Origin: ASMP01 sp035282925
Lineage (GTDB): Archaea > Nanobdellota > Nanobdellia > Pacearchaeales > GW2011-AR1
Assembly (NCBI GenBank): GCA_035282925.1
Contig: DATEUW010000032.1
Span: forward strand, 1 to 13,861
DNA: 13,861 bases
Direction: 5' to 3'
The position numbers were made by a program, and so were the translations under genes. Of the stretch, positions 6,305 to 13,231 are shown piece after piece. Within the stretch, counting starts at the first letter, position 1, and every line of letters begins with the position of its first letter. The notes under the pieces are model-generated. The model saw nothing but the letters and a program-made list of their open reading frames with translations. It did not search any database and had not been told where the DNA came from.

Positions 6305-7258
6305 ATGAGAACCTACGAACCGAAGCCACTTTTTCTTGAGAGAATGAAAAAACTGCTGGGAAAAGAATTTCAAGAATACCTGGAAATTTTAAAGAAGCCA
6401 GTGCAGAATTCCATAAGATGCAATACCTTAAAAATTTCCCCTGAGGAATTGTTAAAGAGATTAAGGTCTAAAAATTGGTCTGTTAATCAGCCATTCAAAG
6501 ATTGCCCTGAGGTTATGATTATAGAAAATGATTTGGCTCCGGGAGAACTCGGCCGTTCTTTGGAACACCTTTTAGGATATTATTATGTCCAGGAAATTGC
6601 GAGCATGCTCCCTGTTCTTGCCCTGAAACCCGGGCCAGAGGAATTTGTTCTTGATATTGCAGCTGCTCCTGGTTCAAAGACAACGCAGATAGCAGCAGAA
6701 ATGAAAGGTTCTGGTTCCATAATAGCAAATGATTCTAGCCTCAAAAGGCTGAAAATTCTGGCTTCCAATCTTGAAAGGTGTGGCGTCTCAAATACTATAA
6801 TAACAAAAAAAGACGGCATTGCTTTGTGCAGGAGGCTGAAGGAACAGAGTTTCCAATTTGACAAGATTCTCGTGGATGCTCCCTGCTCCGGAGAAGGAAC
6901 AATAAGAAGCAGCCCAATCACAGCATTGATGTGGAATCCCAAAACAATAAAGATTCTTTCAAGGCTTCAGAAAGCCCTACTTGCTTCTGCCATTGAAATT
7001 TTAAAACCAGGAGGAGAAATTGTTTACAGCACATGCACGCACGCTCCTGAAGAAAACGAAGATGTTGTTGATTTTATCCTGGAAAAATTTCCAGATATTA
7101 AGATAGAAAGCATAAAGTTACCTATTAAATGTAGAAGCGGTATAACAGAATGGGATGGTAATAATTATAATCAGGAAGTTAAAAAATCCTGCAGGATTTA
7201 TCCCCAGGACAGCGACACAGAGGGGTTTTTCATTGCTAAGATGAAAAGGATAAAATGA
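6305..7258 (+). CDS. NSUN/RsmB-family RNA (cytosine-5)-methyltransferase
   Basis: This 317-residue enzyme transfers a methyl group from SAM to C5 of cytosine in tRNA or rRNA through a covalent RNA-cysteine intermediate. A short N-terminal RNA-binding region (1-90) includes SIRCNTLK (36-43). The motif GYYYVQEIASMLP follows at 91-103, then the SAM motif VLDIAAAPGSKT at 115-126. Two hallmark cysteines are present: C194 in DAPCSGEGT and C244 in YSTCTHAPEENE, the expected nucleophile. The C-terminus EGFFIAKM (306-313) is typical. It has no fused PUA domain; a PUA-like protein is encoded about 1.1 kb downstream. Its TGA overlaps the ATG of the acetyltransferase gene (ATGA), suggesting translational coupling. 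Family is certain, but the exact RNA target cannot be read from sequence. Confidence 0.93.
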   Translation: MRTYEPKPLFLERMKKLLGKEFQEYLEILKKPVQNSIRCNTLKISPEELLKRLRSKNWSVNQPFKDCPEVMIIENDLAPGELGRSLEHLLGYYYVQEIASMLPVLALKPGPEEFVLDIAAAPGSKTTQIAAEMKGSGSIIANDSSLKRLKILASNLERCGVSNTIITKKDGIALCRRLKEQSFQFDKILVDAPCSGEGTIRSSPITALMWNPKTIKILSRLQKALLASAIEILKPGGEIVYSTCTHAPEENEDVVDFILEKFPDIKIESIKLPIKCRSGITEWDGNNYNQEVKKSCRIYPQDSDTEGFFIAKMKRIK

Positions 7259-7677
7259 TAGAAAAATTAAAAAGTAAAGATTTAGAAGAAGCAGCAGAAG
7301 TTTATATTAAAGGGCTATCTATGGAAAAACCTGAAGGATATGCGACATTAAAAGAAACAGTCAATAAATTAAGAAAAATAAATTGTCTTGTCCATAAGTC
7401 CAAAAATGAAATTGACGGACTTGTTACTTTCAAAGAGGATAAAAACAGTATAACTATTGATTTCATTTGCTCTCTGAGATTAAGAAAGGGTATTGGTAAA
7501 AAATTAATGAAAGAACTAATAAGTTATAGCAAGAGAAATAAAATTAATATTATATGCTCAACTGTCTCAAGCAAAGATAAAAGAGTAATAAAATTTTATG
7601 ATTCCTTAGGTTTTAAAAAATATGGGAAGTATCATAAAAACAAATTATTATTATACAAAATAAAATTGAATCTATAA
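7255..7677 (+). CDS. GNAT-family N-acetyltransferase
   Basis: This 140-residue protein resembles RimI-like acetyltransferases, which transfer acetyl from acetyl-CoA to a protein N-terminus, lysine or small amine. The pyrophosphate-binding motif is LRKGIGKKLM (76-85). The usual Arg/Gln three residues before the first Gly is Leu here, with Arg at 75 and 77. Strand SITIDFIC (65-72) precedes it. Motif B, KFYDSLGFKKYGKY (113-126), follows the expected pattern. The start overlaps the methyltransferase stop as ATGA and has no clear Shine-Dalgarno sequence, so coupled translation is likely. The gene is visibly richer in A and T than its neighbours. The substrate is unknown. Confidence 0.85.
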   Translation: MIEKLKSKDLEEAAEVYIKGLSMEKPEGYATLKETVNKLRKINCLVHKSKNEIDGLVTFKEDKNSITIDFICSLRLRKGIGKKLMKELISYSKRNKINIICSTVSSKDKRVIKFYDSLGFKKYGKYHKNKLLLYKIKLNL

Positions 7678-7687
7678 AATAATCTGC

Positions 7688-7984
7688 CTAAACAGCAACT
7701 CTTTTCTTGTTCATGATAATTGTGTCAAAGAGTTCAATCATTTTTTTGACAAAGGAGCTGTTTTTATTGAGTCTGAATAATTTTGCATTTCCTATCTGCC
7801 TTGTTGGAACAATAATCCCGCTTTTTATTAAATCATCAAAAATCCTGAATAGGGTTGTTCTTCCTATATCGGCTCCTTCGGCTATGTCACTTATGCTGTA
7901 GTCTAGCTCTCTCCCTTCTATTAAAAATTCCAATACTCTTATTTTTGGGTTATCTCCCAATGCTTGTCTAAATAATGTTTCCAT
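7688..7984 (-). CDS. Small winged-helix transcriptional regulator
   Basis: This 98-residue DNA-binding protein has a winged helix-turn-helix. The fold spans about residues 12-72: helix PKIRVLEFLIEG (13-24), HTH helices SISDIAEGADI and GRTTLFRIFDDLIKSG (30-56), and a wing IIVPTRQIGNAKLFRLN (57-73). A C-terminal helix (77-92) may dimerise. I chose ATG 7984 (METLFRQALGDNP) because a TATA-containing palindrome is centred about 25 bp upstream; ATG 8005 in the same frame lies inside that palindrome. The inverted repeats at 8001-8032 suggest autoregulation. It ends with TAG and converges on the acetyltransferase gene with a 10-bp gap. Targets are unknown. Confidence 0.82.
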   Translation of the reverse strand: METLFRQALGDNPKIRVLEFLIEGRELDYSISDIAEGADIGRTTLFRIFDDLIKSGIIVPTRQIGNAKLFRLNKNSSFVKKMIELFDTIIMNKKRVAV

Positions 7985-8000
7985 AAATCTATATAAATCC

Positions 8001-8032
8001 AACATTTATAAATGTTTCTTTTATGAAACATT
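8001..8032. promoter_or_regulatory. Palindromic operator-like repeats over the winged-helix promoter
   Basis: A perfect 16-bp palindrome, AACATTTATAAATGTT, spans 8001-8016 and contains the minus-strand TATA box. Next to it is an 8-bp inverted repeat, AATGTTTC (8011-8018) with GAAACATT (8025-8032), around a 6-bp spacer. The shared AACATT/AATGTT half-site occurs three times. A dimeric regulator bound here would block TBP, so binding by the adjacent winged-helix protein is a reasonable inference. Confidence 0.5.
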
Positions 8033-8056
8033 AGTGTTCCATAATAATTCAAAACA

Positions 8057-8065
8057 CTTTAATAG
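8057..8065 (+). promoter_or_regulatory. TATA box for the 8087-8808 unit
   Basis: CTTTAATAG is centred 26 bp before ATG 8087. It lies about 25 bp from the palindromes at 8001-8032, so a factor bound there could influence both divergent promoters. Confidence 0.5.
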
Positions 8066-8086
8066 TTAAAACTGCTCGTAAAGAAA

Positions 8087-8347
8087 ATGGATTTGCAAAC
8101 AGCAATAATGAAGAGGTTTCTAAGAAAATTAACCAACTTAAGTATATGGGGCGGAAGACACACGGAAATGAAGAATTTACAAAAAGCTCTTCCAGATTAT
8201 TTAAGAGGAACGAAAGAGCATAAAAAAGCAATAAAGGAATTGATAAACCTAGGTTTTTTAAATGTAAAGCCGTCAACAGGAGAACTTCATGTTTCTCTTA
8301 ATGCACATAAACAGAAAGAAATCTTTGAATTTTTACAAGAAGAATGA
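8087..8347 (+). CDS. Small basic winged-helix-like protein, 86 aa
   Basis: I do not recognise a named family. The protein is basic and soluble. A helix with RHTEMKNLQKALP (24-36) is followed by DYLRGTKEHKKAIKELINLGF (37-57), then a likely beta hairpin (LNVKPSTGELHVSLN, 58-72) and a final helix (EIFEFLQEE). The helix-helix-hairpin order and the basic face resemble a winged-helix domain, so DNA or RNA binding is plausible but not proven. ATG 8087 has a TATA box 26 bp upstream. Its TGA overlaps the ATG of the PUA-like gene (ATGA), indicating co-translation and perhaps a shared RNA-related role. Confidence 0.72.
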   Translation: MDLQTAIMKRFLRKLTNLSIWGGRHTEMKNLQKALPDYLRGTKEHKKAIKELINLGFLNVKPSTGELHVSLNAHKQKEIFEFLQEE

Positions 8348-8808
8348 ACTACCTAAAAATATTGAGTAAGAGAGAAAAAGCCGAGGTTGGGAAAAAGCTC
8401 AACGAGCAGTTTGGCGTGGATTCAATTCCAGGAATGATAGTCATGAGGGGAGAGGAAAGGCTTTTCTTGTTTTCAGGGGATTTGCCTGAAAATGAAATCA
8501 GAGAACTCGAGGCTCTGGTTCCGATAGAGAGAATTGGTATTTACTTTGCAAAGATTGTCGGAGGCGAAATTAGATTAAGCATCGAAGGCTCGCAGATTCT
8601 TAAGGGCCAGATTAAGAAAGATATTTTTGAATTAGATGAAAGCCAGGCAGAAGAATGGATGAAAGGCCGCGAGCTTTTGATTAAAACAGGAAAACGCGGA
8701 TTTTTAGCTATGAAACATGGAGAAGATTTTCTTGGAACAGGCAAGGCATCAGAAGAAAAAATAGGGAATTTTATCCCGAAAAACAGGAGGCTGAGAGAAA
8801 GAGGCTAG
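8344..8808 (+). CDS. Stand-alone PUA-like RNA-binding protein
   Basis: This 154-residue protein resembles the PUA-like RNA-binding module found in NOL1/NOP2/Fmu-type methyltransferases and Nip7-related proteins. The N-terminal half (1-80) has alternating strands and helices, including IPGMIVMRGEERLFLFSG (28-45) and VPIERIGIYFAKI (59-71). The C-terminal half has IRLSIEGSQIL (76-86), a helix with AEEWMKGREL (101-110), and the glycine turn GEDFLGTGKASEEKIGNFIP (126-145), followed by basic KNRRLRERG. No methyltransferase motif is present. Its start overlaps the upstream gene as ATGA. Given the NSUN methyltransferase upstream, it could serve as a separate RNA-binding partner, which is inference. 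Assignment to the PUA superfamily is moderately confident. Confidence 0.75.
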   Translation: MNYLKILSKREKAEVGKKLNEQFGVDSIPGMIVMRGEERLFLFSGDLPENEIRELEALVPIERIGIYFAKIVGGEIRLSIEGSQILKGQIKKDIFELDESQAEEWMKGRELLIKTGKRGFLAMKHGEDFLGTGKASEEKIGNFIPKNRRLRERG

Positions 8809-8829
8809 TTCAATCTGATTCCAGCTAAG

Positions 8830-8840
8830 ATTTATAAATT
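8830..8840 (+). promoter_or_regulatory. TATA box for the SIMPL-domain gene
   Basis: ATTTATAAATT is centred about 24 bp before ATG 8859. It starts 21 bp after the TAG of the upstream gene, so the SIMPL gene is a separate transcription unit. Confidence 0.6.
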
Positions 8841-8858
8841 CTTCTTATTTAATTAATA

Positions 8859-9590
8859 ATGAAAATGGAAAAATCTGTGCAGACAACTTTGATAATAGTT
8901 GCAGGGGTTATCATAATTGTGTTGATACTTCTCAATTCCCTAAGTCCTTCCTATAAGAACACAATAAGTGTTGCTGGCACAGCCACGATAGAAGTAATGC
9001 CAGATCTTGTCGGAGTTTATTTTACCGTGGATTCCGAAGGCGCAACAAGCAACGAGGCTGCAGATAAGAATTCAGGGATAACCGATGCTTTGATAAACTC
9101 TCTGATAAGCAAGGGCTTTGAAAGAGATGACATCAAAACCGTGAGCTACAGCGTTTACCCTGAGTATGATTACAGGACAGGAACGGGAAAAATAACCGGC
9201 TACAGGGCAACGCATTCACTAAAAGTTGAGCTTTCTGCAAATGAGTCTGAAAAAATAGGGGATGTCATAGATTCTGGCGTAGATTCTGAAGCAGGCATTA
9301 GTTACATCAACTTTGAGCTGAGCCAGGAAAACCAGAATAAATACAAGGCAGAAGCAATGAAGCTTGCTGCACAGGACGCGACTTCAAAGGCAGAGGGCGT
9401 TGCAGAAGGTCTCGGCAAAAGCCTTGGTTCTTTGGTTTCTGTAACTATAAATGATTATGGTTATGTTCCATGGCTCGCATATGACGCTGCAGGAGCAAGT
9501 TCAGCAGAGGCAAAAGAGGCTGCAGCAAGCATTGTTCCAAACGAACAGCAAATCTCTGCAACAGTAACTGCTGTCTACAAAATAAGATAA
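8859..9590 (+). CDS. Membrane-anchored SIMPL-domain (DUF541) protein
   Basis: This 243-residue protein has a short basic N-terminus and one transmembrane helix at about 9-27 (TTLIIVAGVIIIVLILLNS), placing the rest outside the cell. The domain starts with NTISVAGTATIEVMPDLVGV (34-53), the conserved SIMPL opening of strand, Gly and V-x-P-D. Later segments also fit: DIKTVSYSVYPEYDY (95-109) with ITGYRATHSLKVEL (115-128), and a long helix YKAEAMKLAAQDATSKAEGVAEGLG (about 162-186). The end is Ala/Ser-rich, then QQISATVTAVYKI. SIMPL domains occur widely in bacteria and archaea, and their biochemical role is poorly defined; some relatives are linked to envelope or stress functions. No partner gene is evident. 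ATG 8859 is supported by its TATA box. Confidence 0.9.
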   Translation: MKMEKSVQTTLIIVAGVIIIVLILLNSLSPSYKNTISVAGTATIEVMPDLVGVYFTVDSEGATSNEAADKNSGITDALINSLISKGFERDDIKTVSYSVYPEYDYRTGTGKITGYRATHSLKVELSANESEKIGDVIDSGVDSEAGISYINFELSQENQNKYKAEAMKLAAQDATSKAEGVAEGLGKSLGSLVSVTINDYGYVPWLAYDAAGASSAEAKEAAASIVPNEQQISATVTAVYKIR

Positions 9591-9603
9591 AGATAAGATA
9601 AAG

Positions 9604-9612
9604 GCTTAAAAA
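9604..9612 (+). promoter_or_regulatory. TATA-like element for the 46-aa gene
   Basis: GCTTAAAAA is centred 26 bp before ATG 9634. It is the main support, with the open frame, for a gene in this otherwise empty gap. Confidence 0.4.
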
Positions 9613-9633
9613 ACAACTTTTTCTAATCATTGT

Positions 9634-9774
9634 ATGAAAAAGACAAGGAAAATCAAAGAGCTAAAACTACAGATGAAATTCAATCCAGGAACTATGAATT
9701 ATGAGCCTGTGCTTCCGGCTCTTCTTACTAAAAATCTGAATAAAAGGAAAAAATGGGCAGGGAAAAAATTCTGA
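9634..9774 (+). CDS. 46-aa basic small protein
   Basis: This short frame runs from ATG 9634 to TGA 9772-9774 in the gap between the SIMPL gene and the aminopeptidase. It is very basic at both ends (MKKTRKIKELKLQ and NLNKRKKWAGKKF), with a central hydrophobic stretch NYEPVLPALL (22-31). Such composition suits a nucleic-acid- or ribosome-binding peptide, but no known family is recognised. A TATA-like element is centred 26 bp upstream, like the larger genes here. Only about 36 bp separate its stop from the next gene. It could be a chance frame in AT-rich DNA; the balanced codon use and promoter favour a real gene. Confidence 0.5.
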   Translation: MKKTRKIKELKLQMKFNPGTMNYEPVLPALLTKNLNKRKKWAGKKF

Positions 9775-9810
9775 ATAAAAAAATAAAACTTTTTATGCAT
9801 TACTTTTAAT

Positions 9811-10695
9811 ATGGAAATCGACAAAACAAAAGTGCTGGAAGCTGGAAAAATAGCCTCACAGGTAAAAACTTACGCAAGAACTATTGTAAAGAAAGATGTT
9901 CCTTTGCTGGAGATAGCAGAAAAAATAGAGGCTCGGATTTCAGAACTCGGGGGAAAACCGGCTTTTCCTGTAAATCTCTCAATAAATGAAATCGCTGCAC
10001 ACTACACTCCAAGCCATGATGACAAGGCATTGGCTTCGGGATTGCTAAAAGTTGACTTCGGAGTTCATATTGATGGCTGGACAGCGGATAATGCTTTCTC
10101 TCTGGATTTGGAAAATAGCGAAGAGAACAAGAGGTTGATAGAAACTGCTGAAGAAGCGTTAAATAAAGCTCTCGATATAGTTAAACTAGATATAGCGGCC
10201 AATCAGATAGGAGGTGTTATTTCTGAAACCATAGAATCTCGCGGATTTTCTCCTATAATAAATCTCTGTGGCCATAGCATGAAACAATATGAATTGCATG
10301 GTGGAATAACAATACCAAACATAGATGATGGAAGAAAGGTGGTATTAAAAGAGGGTTTGTATGCAATTGAGCCTTTCGCAACTCCTGGCTCTGGGAAAGT
10401 AAGAGATGGAAGACCTTCTGGGATTTATGAATTAACCTCAGAGAAAAGTCCGAGGAGCCCTTTGGCTCGCGAGCTTCTGCAATTTATAAAAAAAGAATAT
10501 GATAAATTGCCTTTCTGTTCTAGATGGATTGTTGAGGCACTTGATTCCAAAGCTTTATTCGGTCTTCGTGAGCTTGAAGCAAACGGAAACCTGCATCATT
10601 TCAACCAGTTAGTAGAAGTTTCTGGAGCAAAAGTCAGCCAGGCAGAGCAGACGATTCTTGTAGAAGAAAATAAGGTCACTGTGACGACGCTCTGA
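9811..10695 (+). CDS. map: Methionine aminopeptidase, type II
   Basis: This enzyme removes the initiator methionine from new proteins. At 294 residues it matches archaeal type II enzymes. The five metal ligands of the pita-bread fold are visible: D82 (LLKVDFGVH), D93 (WTADNAFS), H155 (LCGHSMKQYELHGG), E187 (YAIEPFAT) and E279 (QAEQTILV). The active-site histidines H64 (AAHYTP) and H163 (LHGG) are also present. The helical insertion of type II enzymes covers about residues 195-260 (SGIYELTS, ARELLQFIKKEYDKLPFCSRW). ATG 9811 is chosen for homology at MEIDKTKVLEAGKIA; the upstream TATA element is less clear than elsewhere (AT-rich 9782-9798). Its 3' end overlaps the convergent zinc-ribbon gene by 20 bp. 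Confidence 0.96.
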   Translation: MEIDKTKVLEAGKIASQVKTYARTIVKKDVPLLEIAEKIEARISELGGKPAFPVNLSINEIAAHYTPSHDDKALASGLLKVDFGVHIDGWTADNAFSLDLENSEENKRLIETAEEALNKALDIVKLDIAANQIGGVISETIESRGFSPIINLCGHSMKQYELHGGITIPNIDDGRKVVLKEGLYAIEPFATPGSGKVRDGRPSGIYELTSEKSPRSPLARELLQFIKKEYDKLPFCSRWIVEALDSKALFGLRELEANGNLHHFNQLVEVSGAKVSQAEQTILVEENKVTVTTL

Positions 10696-10873
10696 GTTCT
10701 GGGTTTCTATCATAAATTCTGTTTAACTCAATTGAAGATCCACAGGAATTGCAATCATAAAGTTGAATAGGAGGTCTATTAATCATTTCCTGTTCCCCAT
10801 GATAATTAAATGCAGATTCTTTCTTACATGAAGGACAAATTCCTTTTAATTTGTTTTCCAGTTTTTCTGCCAT
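10676..10873 (-). CDS. Small zinc-ribbon protein, 65 aa
   Basis: Two CxxC knuckles, C13-x2-C16 (CPSC) and C41-x2-C44 (CNSC), are spaced 24 residues apart. They form a likely single Zn-ribbon that fills most of the protein. The N-terminus is basic (EKLENKLK) and the tail polar. Such small ribbons often bind nucleic acid or act as subunits of RNA-related complexes, but no specific family is recognised. ATG 10873 has a strong TATA box about 25 bp upstream, which lies beside the 3' end of the CDC48 gene. The gene overlaps the convergent aminopeptidase gene by 20 bp, so each 3' end doubles as antisense of the other. Confidence 0.78.
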   Translation of the reverse strand: MAEKLENKLKGICPSCKKESAFNYHGEQEMINRPPIQLYDCNSCGSSIELNRIYDRNPELRASSQ

Positions 10874-10892
10874 GAAAATCTCTTTGAGAAAT

Positions 10893-10903
10893 ATTATATA
10901 AAC
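10893..10903 (-). promoter_or_regulatory. TATA box for the zinc-ribbon gene
   Basis: On the minus strand this reads GTTTATATAAT, centred about 25 bp before ATG 10873 and immediately after the CDC48 stop codon. It gives the zinc-ribbon gene its own promoter. Confidence 0.6.
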
Positions 10904-13231
10904 TTATCCGAGATAACTTCCTTCCATAGGAACCGCTGTCTTTGCGCTCTTCAGGAACGTGTCTTCAATTTTCTTGTAAACCTCGAGAAGAGGCTTGCTT
11001 ACGCTCGGCTTGACTTTTTTAAGAGCCTCGCTGAAATGGTCTTCTGTCACAAACTTGGATTCCAGAGACTCGCGTAAAGACAGCATTGCAGCCTCTCTGG
11101 CAACAGCCTCTAAATCAGCCCCTGTATAACCGTCTGTTTTTTTGGAAAGATCTTTCAATAAAGCTTCCCTTTTTGCATTGGAAAGTCCTGTTTTTCCGTC
11201 TCCAATCGGCATCTTTTTTGTGTGAATTTCCAGTATCTGCAATCTTCCTTTTTCGTCAGGAGCTCCAATCAAAAGGATCTTGTCAAATCTTCCAGGCCTT
11301 AACAATCCCGGGTCCAACATGTCTGGCCTGTTTGTTGCACCTATAACAAGAATGTCATTCAAATCTTCAAGACCATCCATTTCCGCAAGCATCTGGTTTA
11401 AAACACGCTCAGTCACTCGCGTCCCTGCGTCAAGCCCCCTTTTATTTGCAAGAGCATCTATCTCATCAAAAAAGATTATGCATGGAGCAACCTGCCTTGC
11501 CCTTTCAAAAACTTTTCTCATGCCTTCCTCTGACTTGCCGACCCACATGCTCAATAAGCTCGGGCCTTTGACCTGGATGAAATTTGCTTCTGCTTCTTTG
11601 GCAACAGCCTTTGCGAGCAGAGTTTTTCCTGTTCCAGGGGGGCCGTAAAGGAGAATTCCGCGGGAAGGCCTTATCCCCATCCGAGTGAAAGTCTCGGGAT
11701 ATTTCAAAGGCCATTCGACAGCTTCTTTTAATTCCTGTTTAATATTATCCAGGCCGCCTATATCCTCCCATCCTATGTTAGGAGTTTCAACAAGGACTTC
11801 TCTCATTGCGCTCGGCCTTACAACCTTCAATGCTTCCACAAGGTCTTCATGTTTTATTATCAGTTTTTCCAGAAATTCAGCAGGGATTTCTTCATCCCCC
11901 TCCATTTTCATTTTTGGGAGTATTTTCCTGAGGACTATCATGGCTGCTTCTTTACAAAGAGCCTCCAAATCAGCACCGACAAATCCGTGAGTCACAGAAG
12001 CTATCTCTTTGAGATTTACATCCTTTGTCAAAGGCATTCCTCTTGTATGGATTTTGAGAATTGAAAGCCTTCCTTCTTTTCCAGGAACATTTATCTCTAT
12101 TTCCCTGTCAAATCTGCCAGGGCGCCTTAGAGCAGGGTCTAGAGAATTGACTCTGTTCGTGGCTCCGATGACAATTACTTTCCCCCTTGACTTCAGACCG
12201 TCCATCATCGTCAGTAATTGGCTTACAACCCTTCTTTCAACTTCTCCCATAACTTCTTCTCTCTTGGGAGCAATTGCATCGAGCTCATCTATGAAAATTA
12301 TTGCAGGAGCTGTTTTCTCAGCTTCCTCGAAAATATCCCTTATTTTTTTCTCAGATTCACCGTAAAACTTGCTCATTACCTCAGGACCATTCAGAAGAAT
12401 AAAGTTTGCCTCAGTCTCGGTTGCGACTGCCTTTGCAAGAAGGGTTTTTCCTGTTCCAGGCGGGCCATGCAGCAAGACGCCCTTTGGCGGCTCTATTCCT
12501 AATTTTCCAAAAATCTCAGGATGTTTTAATGGCATTTCAACCATTTCCCTTATCTTTTTTATTTCATCAGACAATCCACCGATGTCCTCATAAGTTATTT
12601 CAGGGATGCTTTCTTCTGTTAGTTCAATCGCTTTTGGATTTAATGTAACTTGTGTGTTTTCAGTTATTATAACAGGCTGAGATGGAGTTGCACTGACAAC
12701 AAGAAATTTAATCTGGGTAAATCCCCCTATCTGCCCGAATCCTCCCATGCTTCCAAACATGTCTCCGAGCATGTCTCCCAATTCCCCGCCGAGCTCTTCT
12801 GAAAATAAATCTCTCCTTCTTTGGACACCTCCTAAAACAACGACGTCTCCTTTTACAACCGCTCTTCCTAGCAACCCGCGTCTCAGATTCTCCGGCTCTG
12901 CCTGCACCATTATATTTTTCTGTGCAGGAGCCACCATGAGCTTTTTTGCTTCCTTGACTTCTGCCTTAAAGACTTTAACAGCTTCTCCGATACCTGTCTT
13001 CGCATTTCTTCTCAGAATTCCGTCTATCCTTATTATTCCCTCGCCAACATCTGCAGGATAAGCACGATCTGCTATCGCGACTGTTTCCCTGTTTCCCTTG
13101 ATTACTATCACATCCCCTCTCCTTATTCCAAGCTCTCTCATGACCTCTCCGTCTATTCTTGCAATGCCTTTGTATGCGTCATCCTGCTGTGCCTCAACGA
13201 CTTTCAACTGAACTTCTTTTTTATCTGTCAT
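10904..13231 (-). CDS. CDC48/VAT-type AAA+ ATPase (p97 homologue)
   Basis: This 775-residue ring-forming ATPase unfolds proteins, often feeding them to proteasomes. The N-domain (1-200) has a double-psi barrel (GDVIVIKGNRETVAI) and a second subdomain. D1 has Walker A GPPGTGKT (256-263), Walker B IIFIDE (311-316), sensor N359 and arginines R370/R373. D2 has Walker A GPPGTGKT (530-537) and Walker B IIFFDE (585-590), with the central-pore segment SMWVGKS (561-567). All catalytic residues are intact in both rings. A Gly/Met-rich stretch at 147-171 lies within the second N-subdomain. The C-terminus GSYLG does not match the HbYX proteasome-docking pattern. The start overlaps the AbrB-like gene by 11 bp and has a GAGGAG sequence at 13243-13248, so it is probably an internal operon gene. 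Confidence 0.97.
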   Translation of the reverse strand: MTDKKEVQLKVVEAQQDDAYKGIARIDGEVMRELGIRRGDVIVIKGNRETVAIADRAYPADVGEGIIRIDGILRRNAKTGIGEAVKVFKAEVKEAKKLMVAPAQKNIMVQAEPENLRRGLLGRAVVKGDVVVLGGVQRRRDLFSEELGGELGDMLGDMFGSMGGFGQIGGFTQIKFLVVSATPSQPVIITENTQVTLNPKAIELTEESIPEITYEDIGGLSDEIKKIREMVEMPLKHPEIFGKLGIEPPKGVLLHGPPGTGKTLLAKAVATETEANFILLNGPEVMSKFYGESEKKIRDIFEEAEKTAPAIIFIDELDAIAPKREEVMGEVERRVVSQLLTMMDGLKSRGKVIVIGATNRVNSLDPALRRPGRFDREIEINVPGKEGRLSILKIHTRGMPLTKDVNLKEIASVTHGFVGADLEALCKEAAMIVLRKILPKMKMEGDEEIPAEFLEKLIIKHEDLVEALKVVRPSAMREVLVETPNIGWEDIGGLDNIKQELKEAVEWPLKYPETFTRMGIRPSRGILLYGPPGTGKTLLAKAVAKEAEANFIQVKGPSLLSMWVGKSEEGMRKVFERARQVAPCIIFFDEIDALANKRGLDAGTRVTERVLNQMLAEMDGLEDLNDILVIGATNRPDMLDPGLLRPGRFDKILLIGAPDEKGRLQILEIHTKKMPIGDGKTGLSNAKREALLKDLSKKTDGYTGADLEAVAREAAMLSLRESLESKFVTEDHFSEALKKVKPSVSKPLLEVYKKIEDTFLKSAKTAVPMEGSYLG

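Noticed and set aside
9583..9602. Short AGATAA repetition at the end of the SIMPL gene.
   Set aside because: It has only a few imperfect copies over about 20 bases in AT-rich DNA, with no sign of function.
10904..10920. Proteasome-docking HbYX motif at the CDC48 C-terminus.
   Set aside because: The protein ends GSYLG, so Tyr is third from the end and not second from the end as HbYX requires.
11280..11648. Plus-strand open frames opposite CDC48.
   Set aside because: They mirror the conserved AAA+ coding sequence. Their Ser/Pro-rich translations resemble no family and have no TATA-spaced starts.
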